Of a DNA stretch of 64,000 bases, positions 51,054-59,855 are shown piece after piece (within the stretch, counting starts at the first letter, position 1; each line of letters begins with the position of its first letter). The notes beneath the pieces were generated by a model. The model was given only the letters and a program-made list of their open reading frames with translations, did no database searches and was not told the origin of the DNA. The DNA is taken from the NCBI GenBank assembly GCA_002101905.1, contig LQPU01000028.1:124001-188000 (forward strand). The letters run 5' to 3'. This DNA is from Mycobacterium shimoidei. Lineage in GTDB: Bacteria > Actinomycetota > Actinomycetes > Mycobacteriales > Mycobacteriaceae. A program made the translations under genes and the position numbers.

Positions 51054-51065
51054 TAGGGTCGCCAC
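51054..51065 (+). promoter_or_regulatory. -10 box of a leaderless transcript (SRPBCC gene)
   Basis: TAGGGT (51054-51059) is followed after 6 nt by the ATG at 51066, fitting a leaderless start. There is no Shine-Dalgarno sequence before this ATG. Confidence 0.5.
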
Positions 51066-51485
51066 ATGCCGACGATGACAGTCAGCAAGGACGTCGCGGC
51101 CAGCGCCGACGCGGTTTGGCGCCTTCTCGCCGACTTCGCCGACGTCCGGTGGATTCCGGTGATCAACGACGTCGAGGTCGAAGGTGAAGGCCCCGGCATG
51201 AGTCGCAGGATCCGCGGCTCCACGGACGGCGAGCCGACGGTCGAGACGCTGTTGTGGGTTCTGCCCGAGCAGAGACAGATCTCCTACAGGATCACCAACA
51301 ACCCGCTGCCGGTCAACCGCTTCGAAGCCGTCGTCTCGGTCATCGGTTCCGGCGCCGGCGGCTGCCGGGTCGAGTGGGAAGTGGACTACGAACCGTCCGG
51401 CGATGACACCAGCGCACGCGAGAGCATCGAACTGGTCTACGGGATGATGGCCGACTGGCTGGCGGCGGCGACCCTCACCACCTGA
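51066..51485 (+). CDS. SRPBCC-fold (polyketide cyclase/START-like) protein
   Basis: A 139-residue protein with the Bet v1-like opening VSKDVAASADAVWRLLADFADVRWIPVI and a long C-terminal helix (RESIELVYGMMADWLAAA). These proteins hold hydrophobic ligands in a deep cavity and act as cyclases, carriers or ligand binders. The likely leaderless ATG at 51066 has a TAGGGT box upstream. It sits between a divergent crotonase and the amidohydrolase, just ahead of the palindrome at 51492. The role in the pathway is unknown. Confidence 0.87.
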   Translation: MPTMTVSKDVAASADAVWRLLADFADVRWIPVINDVEVEGEGPGMSRRIRGSTDGEPTVETLLWVLPEQRQISYRITNNPLPVNRFEAVVSVIGSGAGGCRVEWEVDYEPSGDDTSARESIELVYGMMADWLAAATLTT

Positions 51486-51491
51486 CCGTTA

Positions 51492-51527
51492 GAACAGATA
51501 TACATCATCTGTTCATTAGTCTAGAAT
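51492..51527 (+). promoter_or_regulatory. Palindromic operator plus leaderless promoter of the amidohydrolase operon
   Basis: GAACAGAT (51492-51499) and ATCTGTTC (51507-51514) are perfect 8-bp arms around 7 bp. TAGAAT (51522-51527) is the -10 box and lies exactly 7 nt before the GTG at 51535. The operator covers the expected -35 position, so binding would block transcription. Confidence 0.7.
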
Positions 51528-51534
51528 TGTGCCG

Positions 51535-52845
51535 GTGATCGACCCTCTGGACCTCGTGCTGATCAGTGTCGACGACCACACCGTCGAACCACCTGACATG
51601 TTCGTGGGCAGGGTGCCGTCGCGATACGCCGATCAGGCGCCAAAGATCGTGCAGGACAACGACGGCGTCTGTTTCTGGGAGTACGACGGTCTGCAGATGC
51701 CCAACATCGGGCTCAACGCCGTGGCGGGCCGACCCAACGACGAGTGGGGATTCGAACCGTCGCGCTTCGAGGACATGCGCCGCGGCTGCTACGACGTCGA
51801 CGCCCGGGTCGACGACATGAACGCGGCCGGAGTGCTGGCCTCCTTGTGCTTTCCGTCCTTCCCCACCATCTCCGGGGCGCTGTTCACCTACCGGGGTGAT
51901 CGCGACGTCTCCGAAGTGATGGTCCGCGCCTACAACGACTGGCATCTGGAGGACTGGTGCGGCCGGCATCCGGACCGCTTCATCCCGCTGGGCATCCTCC
52001 CACTGTGGGATCCGGTCCTCGCGGCGGGCGAGGTGGCGCGGCTCGCCGCGAACGGCTGTCACGCGGTGACGGTGCCCCAGCACATCGGAAACTACGGGCA
52101 GCCGCCATGGCAGGACCCGCAGTGGGATCCGCTGTGGGAAGCGGTCTGTGAACACGACACGATCGTCAACATCCACATCGGCACCGGTGGCGGCGTGCCC
52201 GTCCCGTCCGACCAGACGACGTATCTCGCGTACAACTCGATGCTTGCCATCGACACCCTGCGGTTCACCGCGGACCTGTTGTTCTCCCCCGTCGTCATCA
52301 AGTTCCCGACGATCAAGTTCGCCCTCTCCGAGGGCGGCATCGGCTGGATTCCGTTCATGCTCGAACGATTCGAGGACCTCTACTCCCGCCAGCGCGCGTG
52401 GACCGGCGACGACCTCGGCGACGGCGCCACCCCGACCGACGTCTTCCGCCGCAACTTCATGTCATGCTTCATCCGCGACCGGGTCGGTGTGGAGATGCGC
52501 GACCGTATCGGCGTGGAGACCATCTGCTGGGAGATGGACTACCCGCATTCCGACAGCAGCTGGCCGGACGCACCCGAGCAGCTCGCCGCCCAGTTGGAGG
52601 GCTGCACGCCCGACGAGGTGGAAAACATCACATGGCGAAATGCCGCGCGTGCCTTTGGCTATGACGGTGTCGAACGGCTGGGTCGGCAGAACTGCACGGT
52701 GAAGGCGCTGCGCGAGAGGATCGCCGGGCTCGACCTGTCCGCGCCGAAGGTCGAGGCGGGTCGCGCCCCCAAGGCCGGCGCCACCGCGATCACCTACGGC
52801 GAGATGAAGCAGCGCATGGCGTCGATCATCCGCGGCGGCACGTGA
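51535..52845 (+). CDS. Amidohydrolase-2 family metal-dependent hydrolase
   Basis: A 436-residue protein of the amidohydrolase_2 (ACMSD-like) group. It begins with the metal-site motif SVDDHTVEPPDMF, has a His in NIHIGTG near residue 215, and EMDYPHSDSSWP near residue 335 supplies a late Asp/His. Such enzymes hydrolyse or decarboxylate ring-derived acids; in mycobacteria they often accompany acyl-CoA dehydrogenase genes. The GTG at 51535 is preferred to the one at 51529 because a TAGAAT box lies 7 nt before it. It overlaps the first acyl-CoA dehydrogenase gene by GTGA. Confidence 0.88.
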   Translation: MIDPLDLVLISVDDHTVEPPDMFVGRVPSRYADQAPKIVQDNDGVCFWEYDGLQMPNIGLNAVAGRPNDEWGFEPSRFEDMRRGCYDVDARVDDMNAAGVLASLCFPSFPTISGALFTYRGDRDVSEVMVRAYNDWHLEDWCGRHPDRFIPLGILPLWDPVLAAGEVARLAANGCHAVTVPQHIGNYGQPPWQDPQWDPLWEAVCEHDTIVNIHIGTGGGVPVPSDQTTYLAYNSMLAIDTLRFTADLLFSPVVIKFPTIKFALSEGGIGWIPFMLERFEDLYSRQRAWTGDDLGDGATPTDVFRRNFMSCFIRDRVGVEMRDRIGVETICWEMDYPHSDSSWPDAPEQLAAQLEGCTPDEVENITWRNAARAFGYDGVERLGRQNCTVKALRERIAGLDLSAPKVEAGRAPKAGATAITYGEMKQRMASIIRGGT

Positions 52846-54035
52846 CCGACCGCGATTACGGCGTCGTGCTCACTGATTCCGACCGGGCCTTTCGCGACGA
52901 GGTGCGCGATTTCCTGGCGTCGTCGCTGACCCCGGATCTACTCAGCCGCGACGGCGACGAGACGGCTCGCCTCGATCGACTGCGGCGGTGGCAGAATCGC
53001 CTGCACGCCGCTGGGCTGGCGGCGATCTCGTGGCCGACCGAATACGGCGGGCGCGCCGCGACACCCACCCAGCAGCTGATCTTCAACACCGAGATGGCGG
53101 CCGCGCACGCCCCCGAGCCGATCAACCGCAGCGCGATCAACCAACTCGGGCCGACCATCATCCAGTGGGGCACCGACGAACAGCGGGCTTACTACCTGCC
53201 TCGCATCCTGTCCGCGGAAAACGTCTGGTGCCAAGGCTTCTCGGAGCCGGAGGCCGGCAGCGACCTCGCGGCGCTCAAGACCAGGGCGGTCATCGACGGC
53301 GATGAACTCGTCATCACCGGCCAGAAGATCTGGACATCGAAAGCCTCCTACGCGAACTGGATCTACCTGTTGGCCCGGACCGACCCGGACGCGCCGAAGC
53401 GGGAGGGAATCAGCTACATCCTGGCCGACCTGTCCACGCCGGGCATCGAGGTTCGGCCGATTCGGCAGATCACCGACGCCGCCGAGTTCAGCGAGGTCTT
53501 CTTCGACGCGGTGCGAGTGCCACTTGCCAATGTGCTCGGACCACTGCACGGCGGCTGGAAGGTGGCCAAGTCGACGCTGGGCTACGAACGGGTGGGCCAA
53601 AGCCGTACCCACCGCATCGAGCGTCGCTTGGACATCCTGGTGAAGATGGCTCAGGAGCCGAATGCGCTGACCGACAGCGGATTCGATGACAGTTATGTCG
53701 CCGACCGGATCACCCGCTACGCGGCACAGGTCGAGGCGTTGCGCCAGATCGCTGCACAGGCCACAGCCGCCGGCGTGCGGGGTGTCGCTCCTGGCCCGGA
53801 GGCCTCCGTCGCCAAACTGCTCACCTCGGAGGTGGACCAGTCGATGGCGAACTTCGGTGTCGAACTGGCCGGAGCGCCAGGGGTATTGGAGCGCGGATCT
53901 CCCGGCGCCGCCAAGCGGGGCAACGTCGCCGCGAGCTATCTGCTGATGCGGGCGGCCACCTTCGGCGCCGGCACGTCGGAGATCCAACGCAACGTCATCG
54001 CCGAACGACTGCTGGGGCTGCCGCGTGACCCCTGA
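52842..54035 (+). CDS. Acyl-CoA dehydrogenase, large subunit of a two-gene enzyme
   Basis: A 397-residue acyl-CoA dehydrogenase with CQGFSEPEAGSDLAALKTRA near residue 130, the ITGQKIWTSKASYANWIY FAD-binding stretch near residue 160, and the C-terminal GTSEIQRNVIAERLLG. The start is a GTG overlapping the amidohydrolase stop. A shorter acyl-CoA dehydrogenase gene overlaps its 3' end by 11 bp. Mycobacterial side-chain-degrading enzymes of this type are alpha2beta2 heterotetramers, and this pair fits. Substrates are CoA esters with cyclic or bulky groups; the exact one is unknown. Confidence 0.93.
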   Translation: MTDRDYGVVLTDSDRAFRDEVRDFLASSLTPDLLSRDGDETARLDRLRRWQNRLHAAGLAAISWPTEYGGRAATPTQQLIFNTEMAAAHAPEPINRSAINQLGPTIIQWGTDEQRAYYLPRILSAENVWCQGFSEPEAGSDLAALKTRAVIDGDELVITGQKIWTSKASYANWIYLLARTDPDAPKREGISYILADLSTPGIEVRPIRQITDAAEFSEVFFDAVRVPLANVLGPLHGGWKVAKSTLGYERVGQSRTHRIERRLDILVKMAQEPNALTDSGFDDSYVADRITRYAAQVEALRQIAAQATAAGVRGVAPGPEASVAKLLTSEVDQSMANFGVELAGAPGVLERGSPGAAKRGNVAASYLLMRAATFGAGTSEIQRNVIAERLLGLPRDP

Positions 54036-55077
54036 TACCACCGTTTCACTCGCCGAGATCGCCGACACGGCAGCCGAACTGGCCGAGTTGCGCCACTCCG
54101 CGCTCGACATCGTGAATCGGGCGTGGTCGGTCGACCGCAGCCGCGCGCTCCTGGACGGGCCGACCCCGGCGTTCGACGACGCGCTATGGGCGACCATCCG
54201 CGAGCTGGGCTGGCCCGACGTGCTGGTACCCGAAGGCGGTGGCGGCGCGGGTGGCACCCTGCGCGAGCTGGCGGTGTTGACCGAGGCGACCGGATCGGTC
54301 GCGGCACCGCTGCCACTGGCCGCGTCCGCGGCCGCGGCCTGGTGTGAGGGTCGAAGCGCCGACGGCGTCGCGCTCGTGGTTCCGGAGCCGGCCAGGCTCG
54401 TCGGGCAGACGGTGTCAGGCACATTCGACGGCGTCCCGTACGGCGCCTTCGCCACCCGCCTCGTCGTGCTCGCCCAGACGGATGGCGAGCAGGTGGTGGG
54501 TGTCGTCGATCTCGCGGGCCCGGGAGTGCAGCGCACGCCGGTCACCCCCCTCGATCACGGCCCCGCGGCGCACATCAACCTCGACCGGGCCCCATTGCAG
54601 CCGATCGCCCGTGGCGCAGCGGCTCAGCGTCACCGCGACGCGGTCATGCGCATGCGCGTCGCGCAGGTGGCCGAGGTCGTCGGCGTCGCCGCCGCCGCGA
54701 ACCACGTCGCGACCGAGTACGCGAAGGTCCGCGTCGCGTTCGACCGGCCGATCGGTGCGTTTCAGGCGATCAAGCATCGGCTCGTCAACCAGCGCGCGGC
54801 GATCGAAGTCGGTCGCGCGCTGGTCAATCGGGCCGCCGATGCCTGTGACCACGATCAGCCCGACGCGGAAGCGCTGGTGTCGCTGGCGGCCTTCTGGGCC
54901 ATCGACTCGCTGCGCGCCGTCCCGGAGGGGGCGATGCAGGTCTTCGGCGGCATCGCCTACACGTGGGAGCACGACGCGCACGTGTACTTGCGGCGGGCCA
55001 CCACGCTCATCGCGGCGCTGGGGTCGCGCGCGCAGCATCGCAGAGTGGTCACCGACTGGCTGGCCAACCGCGGCTGA
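54025..55077 (+). CDS. Acyl-CoA dehydrogenase, small subunit of the pair
   Basis: A 350-residue acyl-CoA dehydrogenase, shorter than usual in the middle beta domain, with RELGWPDVLVPEGGGGAG near residue 55, YAKVRVAFDRPIGAFQAIKHRLVN near residue 232, and QVFGGIAYTWEHDAHVYLRRA near residue 310. The last motif also occurs in the first half of FadE22. Start GTG at 54025, overlapping the upstream gene. It probably forms a heterotetramer with the preceding product, each contributing part of the FAD and substrate sites. Confidence 0.9.
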   Translation: MTPDTTVSLAEIADTAAELAELRHSALDIVNRAWSVDRSRALLDGPTPAFDDALWATIRELGWPDVLVPEGGGGAGGTLRELAVLTEATGSVAAPLPLAASAAAAWCEGRSADGVALVVPEPARLVGQTVSGTFDGVPYGAFATRLVVLAQTDGEQVVGVVDLAGPGVQRTPVTPLDHGPAAHINLDRAPLQPIARGAAAQRHRDAVMRMRVAQVAEVVGVAAAANHVATEYAKVRVAFDRPIGAFQAIKHRLVNQRAAIEVGRALVNRAADACDHDQPDAEALVSLAAFWAIDSLRAVPEGAMQVFGGIAYTWEHDAHVYLRRATTLIAALGSRAQHRRVVTDWLANRG

Positions 55078-55081
55078 GCCT

Positions 55082-55094
55082 TCCGCGCAGCGGA
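55082..55094. terminator. Short bidirectional hairpin
   Basis: TCCGC (55082-55086) and GCGGA (55090-55094) form a perfect stem around GCA in the 22-bp gap between the converging acyl-CoA dehydrogenase and P450 genes. Weak on its own. Confidence 0.35.
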
Positions 55095-55099
55095 GACGG

Positions 55100-56314
55100 T
55101 CAGCGGTAATCGAGCGTGGCGTCCAGCCGGTCGAAGGTGTTGACCAAGGACGACTCCCGCTTAACCCGATGTCCCGTGACGCGAACTCGCTTCGCCCGCT
55201 TGATCACCTCGGCAAGCACGTACCGCGCTTCGCGGCGGGCCAGCGCCGCACCCATGCAGAAGTGTTCCCCGACACCGAAACCAAGATGGCTGGCCGCATC
55301 GGGGCGGGTGATGTCGAACTCCTCGGCCGTCGGGCCCCAGTGGTCGACGTCGCGATTGGCCGAGGCGTACGCCATCAGTAGGCCGTCACTCGCACGCACC
55401 GTCTTGCCCCGGAGCTCGACATCCTGGGCGGCCTGCCGGGCCATGCTCATCACCGGGGTCCACCACCGCAACGTCTCCTCCACCGCGTTCTCGATCCGCG
55501 AGGGGTCGGCGAACAGCGCCTCGGCCTGGTCGGGATGCGCATCGAGGCAATGGATGAGGCCGGCCAGCAGGCTCTGCGTCGTCTCGCTGCCCGCGGCGAG
55601 CAGTGTCAGCGCGTAGACCATGATCTGGACCTCGTTGAACGGTTCACCGTCGATGCGCACCTGCGTGAGCATCGTCAGCAGGTCGTCACGCGGATCCTTG
55701 GCGCGCTCGGCGGCTAGGCCCAACAGATACGGCCCGATCTGATCGAAGATGAGCTGGAAATCCTCGTCGCTGGCCAGCCCGCTGCCGGCCTTGGCGATCG
55801 TGGTCGCCCACGACGCGACCTTCGACCAGTCCGACTGCGGCACGCCGAGGAAGTGGGAGAAGACGTAGACCGGAATCGGTTCGGCGATGTGCTCGACCCA
55901 GTCGAACTCACCGTCGGGCAGCCTGTCGAACGCGTCGACGACGACCTGCTGCACGCGATCCTCCATCTTGGCGACCGCCGCCGGGGTGAACCTGACCCCG
56001 ATCGCCTTGCGATGCGCGCGGTGTTCGGGCGGATCCATGAACATGATTCCGCGACTGCCGTATCCCTGCGGATCGACTCCCTGCCGGTGCGCGATCAGAT
56101 CCATCATGATCCCGATGCGCTCCGACTTGAACTTCTCCGGCCGCGCCGAGATCGCCTTGATGTCGTCGTACTTGGTGACGACCCAGAACTGGCCTTCGTC
56201 GTACCAATGCAGCGGATCCGTCTCGCGCAACCGCCGGAACGTCGCGTTGGGGTCGCCTTGGTAGAACGCGGGGTCATCGAAGCGGGCTTCCGACAGGCCG
56301 GCGATCGTCGACAT
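55100..56314 (-). CDS. Cytochrome P450
   Basis: A 404-residue P450 with TLLAAGSETTQSLL (I helix) near residue 240, EETLRWWTP (ExxR) near residue 283, and LGFGVGEHFCMGAALARRE (heme loop) near residue 345. The ATG at 56314 is preferred over two upstream ATGs because TATTGT (56327 to 56322) lies exactly 7 nt before it, as in leaderless genes. That box is part of the operator-like sequence at 56320-56332. It is divergent from a double CoA-transferase and probably coregulated with it. Confidence 0.93.
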   Translation of the reverse strand: MSTIAGLSEARFDDPAFYQGDPNATFRRLRETDPLHWYDEGQFWVVTKYDDIKAISARPEKFKSERIGIMMDLIAHRQGVDPQGYGSRGIMFMDPPEHRAHRKAIGVRFTPAAVAKMEDRVQQVVVDAFDRLPDGEFDWVEHIAEPIPVYVFSHFLGVPQSDWSKVASWATTIAKAGSGLASDEDFQLIFDQIGPYLLGLAAERAKDPRDDLLTMLTQVRIDGEPFNEVQIMVYALTLLAAGSETTQSLLAGLIHCLDAHPDQAEALFADPSRIENAVEETLRWWTPVMSMARQAAQDVELRGKTVRASDGLLMAYASANRDVDHWGPTAEEFDITRPDAASHLGFGVGEHFCMGAALARREARYVLAEVIKRAKRVRVTGHRVKRESSLVNTFDRLDATLDYR

Positions 56315-56319
56315 ACCAT

Positions 56320-56332
56320 GAACAATAGAACA
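56320..56332. promoter_or_regulatory. Shared operator, copy 1 (P450 promoter)
   Basis: GAACAATAGAACA contains the reverse complement of the P450 -10 box TATTGT. It is also flanked by CATGAA (56318-56323) and TTCATG (56334-56339), perfect inverted arms. The same 13-mer recurs at 61130 and, with one change, at 56406. Confidence 0.65.
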
Positions 56333-56402
56333 CTTCATGTGAATCTGTGAACCCATGGCGCAGGGCGAGCGTGTTGGACCGCTGTGGACTCAACAGAACG
56401 AA

Positions 56403-56418
56403 TACTGTTCAATTGTTC
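56403..56418. promoter_or_regulatory. Shared operator, copy 2, with -10 box of the CoA-transferase gene
   Basis: TACTGT (56403-56408) is a -10 candidate. TGTTCAATTGTTC (56406-56418) is the reverse complement of GAACAATTGAACA, a one-base variant of the sites at 56320 and 61130, and overlaps the expected transcription start. Confidence 0.55.
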
Positions 56419-56444
56419 AACAACCTCGGGAAGGAGCGCGCACG

Positions 56445-58511
56445 GTGACCCAGGAACGTCCCGCGACGACGGATTTCCTGGCCGGCGTGGCTGTACTGCA
56501 GCTCGGCGACGGCATCGCCGGCTCGGCCGCCGCCGCGCTCCTGGCGAGCCTGGGCGCCGACGTCACCAGGATTCCCGGCGAGAACGCGCATCGGGTCGGC
56601 CCGCAGCTGGCGGGGCCGCACGGACCGGTCGCGGCCATCGACTTCGTACTCGACTACCGCAAGCGGATACTCGACTCCACCGACGACCCGGCCCGGCACG
56701 CCCGCGACGCAGACATCGTCGTCGTCGACGGCGCCGCCGCCCCACCCGTCGACGGGTCCACGGTCGTGGTGACACTCACCCCGTTCGGCGCCGACGGACC
56801 ACCGCATCCCGGAGGTGAACTGGTCGCCCAGGCCAGCGGCGGATTGCTCGCGACGATCGAAGACGGTGACGGGCGGCCGGTCCCCGCTCCGGGTTATGTC
56901 GCTTCCAAGTCCGCGGGGGCCGTCGCGGCGCTGGCCGCGCTGCACGGATTGGACCGGCGCGACTCGTCGACGCCGGTACACGTCGACCTGTCGATCCAGG
57001 AAGCGGTGATCTACACCTCCGCGCTGCCGGAGTGCGCACACGTCATGTACCGCTGCCCCGGTCGCGCAGGCAGCGGCCGGTACCTTGCGCCGTCGGGGGT
57101 GTTTCCGTGCCGCGACGGGCTGGTGCGGATCACAGCCGTGGAGAACCATCAGTGGCAGGGCCTGTTGACGGCGTTCGGCCAGCCCGACTGGGCGGTCGGC
57201 CTCGAGGACCGTCCCGCCCGCATCGAACACGCCGGCCTGGTCAACGCCAAGGTGGCCGAGTGGACCCGCGACCGGCACAAGGCCGAGTGCGCGTCGGTAC
57301 TGCAGGCCAACGGGGTTCCCTCGACGCCGGTGAATCTGCCCGGCGAGTTGTTGGCCTCCCCGCAGCTGACCCATCGAAAGTCGTTGACCACGGCGCGACT
57401 CGGCGACCGCGATGTCACCGTGCTGGGTTCGCCATGGCGTACCGACCTCGGGGACAGGGGTCGACCCCGGCCCGATGGTCTGCGGGGGCTACGCATCGCC
57501 GAACTCACCCACGTCCTGGCGGGGCCGATCATCGGCTCGCTGCTGGGCGCGATGGGCGCGACGGTGGTACGCCTTGAGGATCCCGACCGGCTCGACATCT
57601 ACCGGCGGAGCGGCCCGTTCGCCGACGGGATCGCCGGGGTGGAACGCGGCGCCTACTACGCGGTGGCCAACCACTCCAAACGGAGCGTGCTGATCGACCC
57701 GAATCACGCGATCGACGACGTCGCCGCGGCACTGTCGCAAGCCGACGTCGTCATCGAGAACGTCGGGTCGTCCCGGCTGAATCGGCTGAACGTGTCACCG
57801 GAGCAACTGGCCGCGTCGGGGCGGCTCATGATGCGGGTGTCAGGCTTCGGATCGGACGGCCCGCTGGCCGGATATCGCGTGTACGCCAACAATGTTCAGT
57901 CCTACGGTGGCCTGGCGGGCCTGACGACGGGAGACGACGGGACGCCCGCGCGGTTGGGTACCGTGCTGGCCGATCCGTTGTCGTCGGTGGTGGCCGCGGT
58001 CGTCATCGCCGCATGGGCGGTCGGGCCGCGCGCCGACACCGGTGCGGTCATCGACCTGTCGATGTCGGAGGTGGTCGCCTCCACCGTCGCCGAGTATCTC
58101 GCGGCGGCGTCGGCGGAACAGGTGGACTCGGGTTCGGCCGTGCGCCGCGCGGTGTACCGCAGCGCCGACGAGCGGTGGGTGGCGGTCGAGTCGACCGGGG
58201 ACGAGGCCGTTGACGACGCCGATCTGACCGCACAGATCGGGTCGTCCCGCGCCGAGGATGCCGCGGCGAAACTCGCCGCCGCCGGTGTCCGCGCCGCCGT
58301 CGTACGCAGCGCCGACGAACTGGTCGCCGACCCGCATCTCGCGGCGCGCGGGTTCTTCCCCGAAATCGCTCACCCCGACCCGGATTTACGCACCGGGCGG
58401 CTGGTGGGTCTGCCGTGGCGGTTCACCGGTGCGGGACCGCTGCCGCTGAGACCACCTCCGGCACTCGGCAGTACACCCTCCAGTGCGCTCTACGAGAGGA
58501 CGACTGTCTGA
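56445..58511 (+). CDS. Fused double CaiB/BaiF-type CoA-transferase
   Basis: A 688-residue protein with two class III CoA-transferase domains, the second starting near residue 350 (LRGLRIAELTHVLAGPIIGSLLGAMGATVVRLEDP). The first domain is shorter at its N-terminus (GVAVLQLGDGIAGSAAAALLASLGADV). Domain 2 has VIENVGSSRLNRLNVS and lacks the usual GYD (here GYRVYAN), so catalysis may rest on one half or on a partner. The GTG at 56445 is chosen because AAGGAG lies 8 nt upstream; the open frame upstream crosses the promoter. A minimal DUF35-like gene follows 2 bp later. Confidence 0.88.
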   Translation: MTQERPATTDFLAGVAVLQLGDGIAGSAAAALLASLGADVTRIPGENAHRVGPQLAGPHGPVAAIDFVLDYRKRILDSTDDPARHARDADIVVVDGAAAPPVDGSTVVVTLTPFGADGPPHPGGELVAQASGGLLATIEDGDGRPVPAPGYVASKSAGAVAALAALHGLDRRDSSTPVHVDLSIQEAVIYTSALPECAHVMYRCPGRAGSGRYLAPSGVFPCRDGLVRITAVENHQWQGLLTAFGQPDWAVGLEDRPARIEHAGLVNAKVAEWTRDRHKAECASVLQANGVPSTPVNLPGELLASPQLTHRKSLTTARLGDRDVTVLGSPWRTDLGDRGRPRPDGLRGLRIAELTHVLAGPIIGSLLGAMGATVVRLEDPDRLDIYRRSGPFADGIAGVERGAYYAVANHSKRSVLIDPNHAIDDVAAALSQADVVIENVGSSRLNRLNVSPEQLAASGRLMMRVSGFGSDGPLAGYRVYANNVQSYGGLAGLTTGDDGTPARLGTVLADPLSSVVAAVVIAAWAVGPRADTGAVIDLSMSEVVASTVAEYLAAASAEQVDSGSAVRRAVYRSADERWVAVESTGDEAVDDADLTAQIGSSRAEDAAAKLAAAGVRAAVVRSADELVADPHLAARGFFPEIAHPDPDLRTGRLVGLPWRFTGAGPLPLRPPPALGSTPSSALYERTTV

Positions 58512-58513
58512 CG

Positions 58514-58738
58514 ATGTCCGAGATCGCAACCGTGTGGTCGTCGACGTTCGTGCCGTCGAAATCGCCCTATCCCGACCACGGCCAGGACGGCTACAGCGTC
58601 GCGTGGGTCGACACCGACGCCGGCCGGTTCCAGGTTCTGGTCGACGGTGCCCGGCCCGCGCCGGGCACCACCGGTCGGTTAGTTCGCGCGAGGCTGGGCG
58701 AGGACGCCGTCGAGATGTTCGTGGCGGATCCGTCGTGA
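58514..58738 (+). CDS. Minimal DUF35-like OB-fold protein (74 residues, no zinc ribbon)
   Basis: The frame from the ATG at 58514 encodes 74 residues with an OB-fold-like strand pattern: YSVAWVDTDAGRFQVLVDGARPAPGTTGRLVRARL, ending VEMFVADPS. It lacks the cysteines and N-terminal helix of full DUF35 proteins. The stop overlaps the GTG of an Ltp-like thiolase, the same coupling seen for the full-length DUF35/thiolase pair at 47295, so it is most likely a reduced partner subunit. The family assignment rests mainly on context and strand pattern. Confidence 0.65.
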   Translation: MSEIATVWSSTFVPSKSPYPDHGQDGYSVAWVDTDAGRFQVLVDGARPAPGTTGRLVRARLGEDAVEMFVADPS

Positions 58739-59853
58739 CCGGCGTACACATCACCGGGGTCGGTATCACCGAGTTCGGCAAGCACGGCCAGACTCCGCTG
58801 GCCGACCTCGGTGTCACCGCGGCCGAGAAGGCGCTCGAGGACGCGGACGTCGGCTACCACGTCGTCGGCGAGGTGTTCACCTCCTCCGCGTTGGCGGGAC
58901 CGCAGACCGGCATCGGTGTGGCACACCGGTTGGGCCGCACGGGAATACCGGTGACCGCGACGGAGAGCGCGTCTGCCGGGGGAATGGTCGCCCTGCGGCA
59001 TGCGGTCTGGGCGGTCGCGTCCGGTCGCTGCCGCACCGCGCTGGCCATCGGATACGAGAAGACCACCGCATTGGAACCGGGCGGGGTGGTCCCGGCGGCC
59101 GTCGGCTTCTGGGACCGGTTCCCGCCGCAGCTGCACTACGCCATCGAGGCGGCCCGCTTCCTGCACGATACGGGTTGCGGGCCAGACGTCATCGCCGCCG
59201 TCGCCGCCAAGTCCTACAACCAGGCCCGGCTCAACCCCCTTGCGGCACGCCGTAACCCGGACGAGGTGACGGTCGACGACGTACTCGGCTCCCGGATGGT
59301 CGCCGAACCGCTGACCAAGATGATGTGTCACGCCTCAGTCGACGGCGGGGCGGCGATCGTGGTCTCGGCAGATCCAACGCCGCGTTCGGTGTCGGTGCTG
59401 TCGATCGAGCAGACCAGCTGGCCGGCCGACCCCGACTGGCCCCTGGTCGGACCGGTCGTGGGCCCGCCCTCGCAGATCACCCTGACTGCCAAACGCGCCT
59501 ACGCCAACGCGGGCGTGGATCCTCAGGACATCGGGGTGGTGTCGCTGCACGACATGTGCGCGAGCGAGGAGATCACCGCACTGATCGCCATGGGCCTGAC
59601 CGACGCGGCCGGGGCGGTGAAGCTCACCGAGTCCGGGGGTCTGGCGTCGGACGGCTCCCTACCCACCAACACCGACGGCGGCTGCGTCGCCCGCGGCCAT
59701 CCGATCGGCGCGACCGGACTGGCGCAGGCCGCCGAAATCGTCACCCAGCTTCGCGGAGAGGCGGGTTCGCGACAGGTACCACGACCGCGAATCGGCCTCG
59801 CACAGGCCGTCGGCGGTGGTGGCTCGTGCGTGGTGGCTCTACTGCGTGGGTGA
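58735..59853 (+). CDS. SCP2-type thiolase / Ltp-like protein
   Basis: A 372-residue thiolase-superfamily protein. It begins VHITGVGITEFGKHGQTPLADLG, has TESASAGGMVALRHA near residue 80 where classical thiolases carry the nucleophilic Cys (here Ser), and CVARGHPIGATGLAQ near residue 320 with the conserved His. The missing Cys argues for retro-aldol or Claisen-type chemistry rather than classical thiolysis. Start GTG at 58735, overlapping the small DUF35-like gene. It converges on the next CoA-transferase gene with only 2 bp between stops. Confidence 0.88.
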   Translation: MTGVHITGVGITEFGKHGQTPLADLGVTAAEKALEDADVGYHVVGEVFTSSALAGPQTGIGVAHRLGRTGIPVTATESASAGGMVALRHAVWAVASGRCRTALAIGYEKTTALEPGGVVPAAVGFWDRFPPQLHYAIEAARFLHDTGCGPDVIAAVAAKSYNQARLNPLAARRNPDEVTVDDVLGSRMVAEPLTKMMCHASVDGGAAIVVSADPTPRSVSVLSIEQTSWPADPDWPLVGPVVGPPSQITLTAKRAYANAGVDPQDIGVVSLHDMCASEEITALIAMGLTDAAGAVKLTESGGLASDGSLPTNTDGGCVARGHPIGATGLAQAAEIVTQLRGEAGSRQVPRPRIGLAQAVGGGGSCVVALLRG

Positions 59854-59855
59854 TC

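Noticed and set aside
52938..54545. 535-codon leftward frame opposite the acyl-CoA dehydrogenase pair
   Set aside because: Antisense to two genes with unmistakable acyl-CoA dehydrogenase signatures; low-complexity Pro/Arg/Ser composition.
58483..58735. N-terminal extension of the thiolase at 58735
   Set aside because: The extension is an out-of-frame reading of the small DUF35-like gene; the GTG at 58735 begins the thiolase fold.
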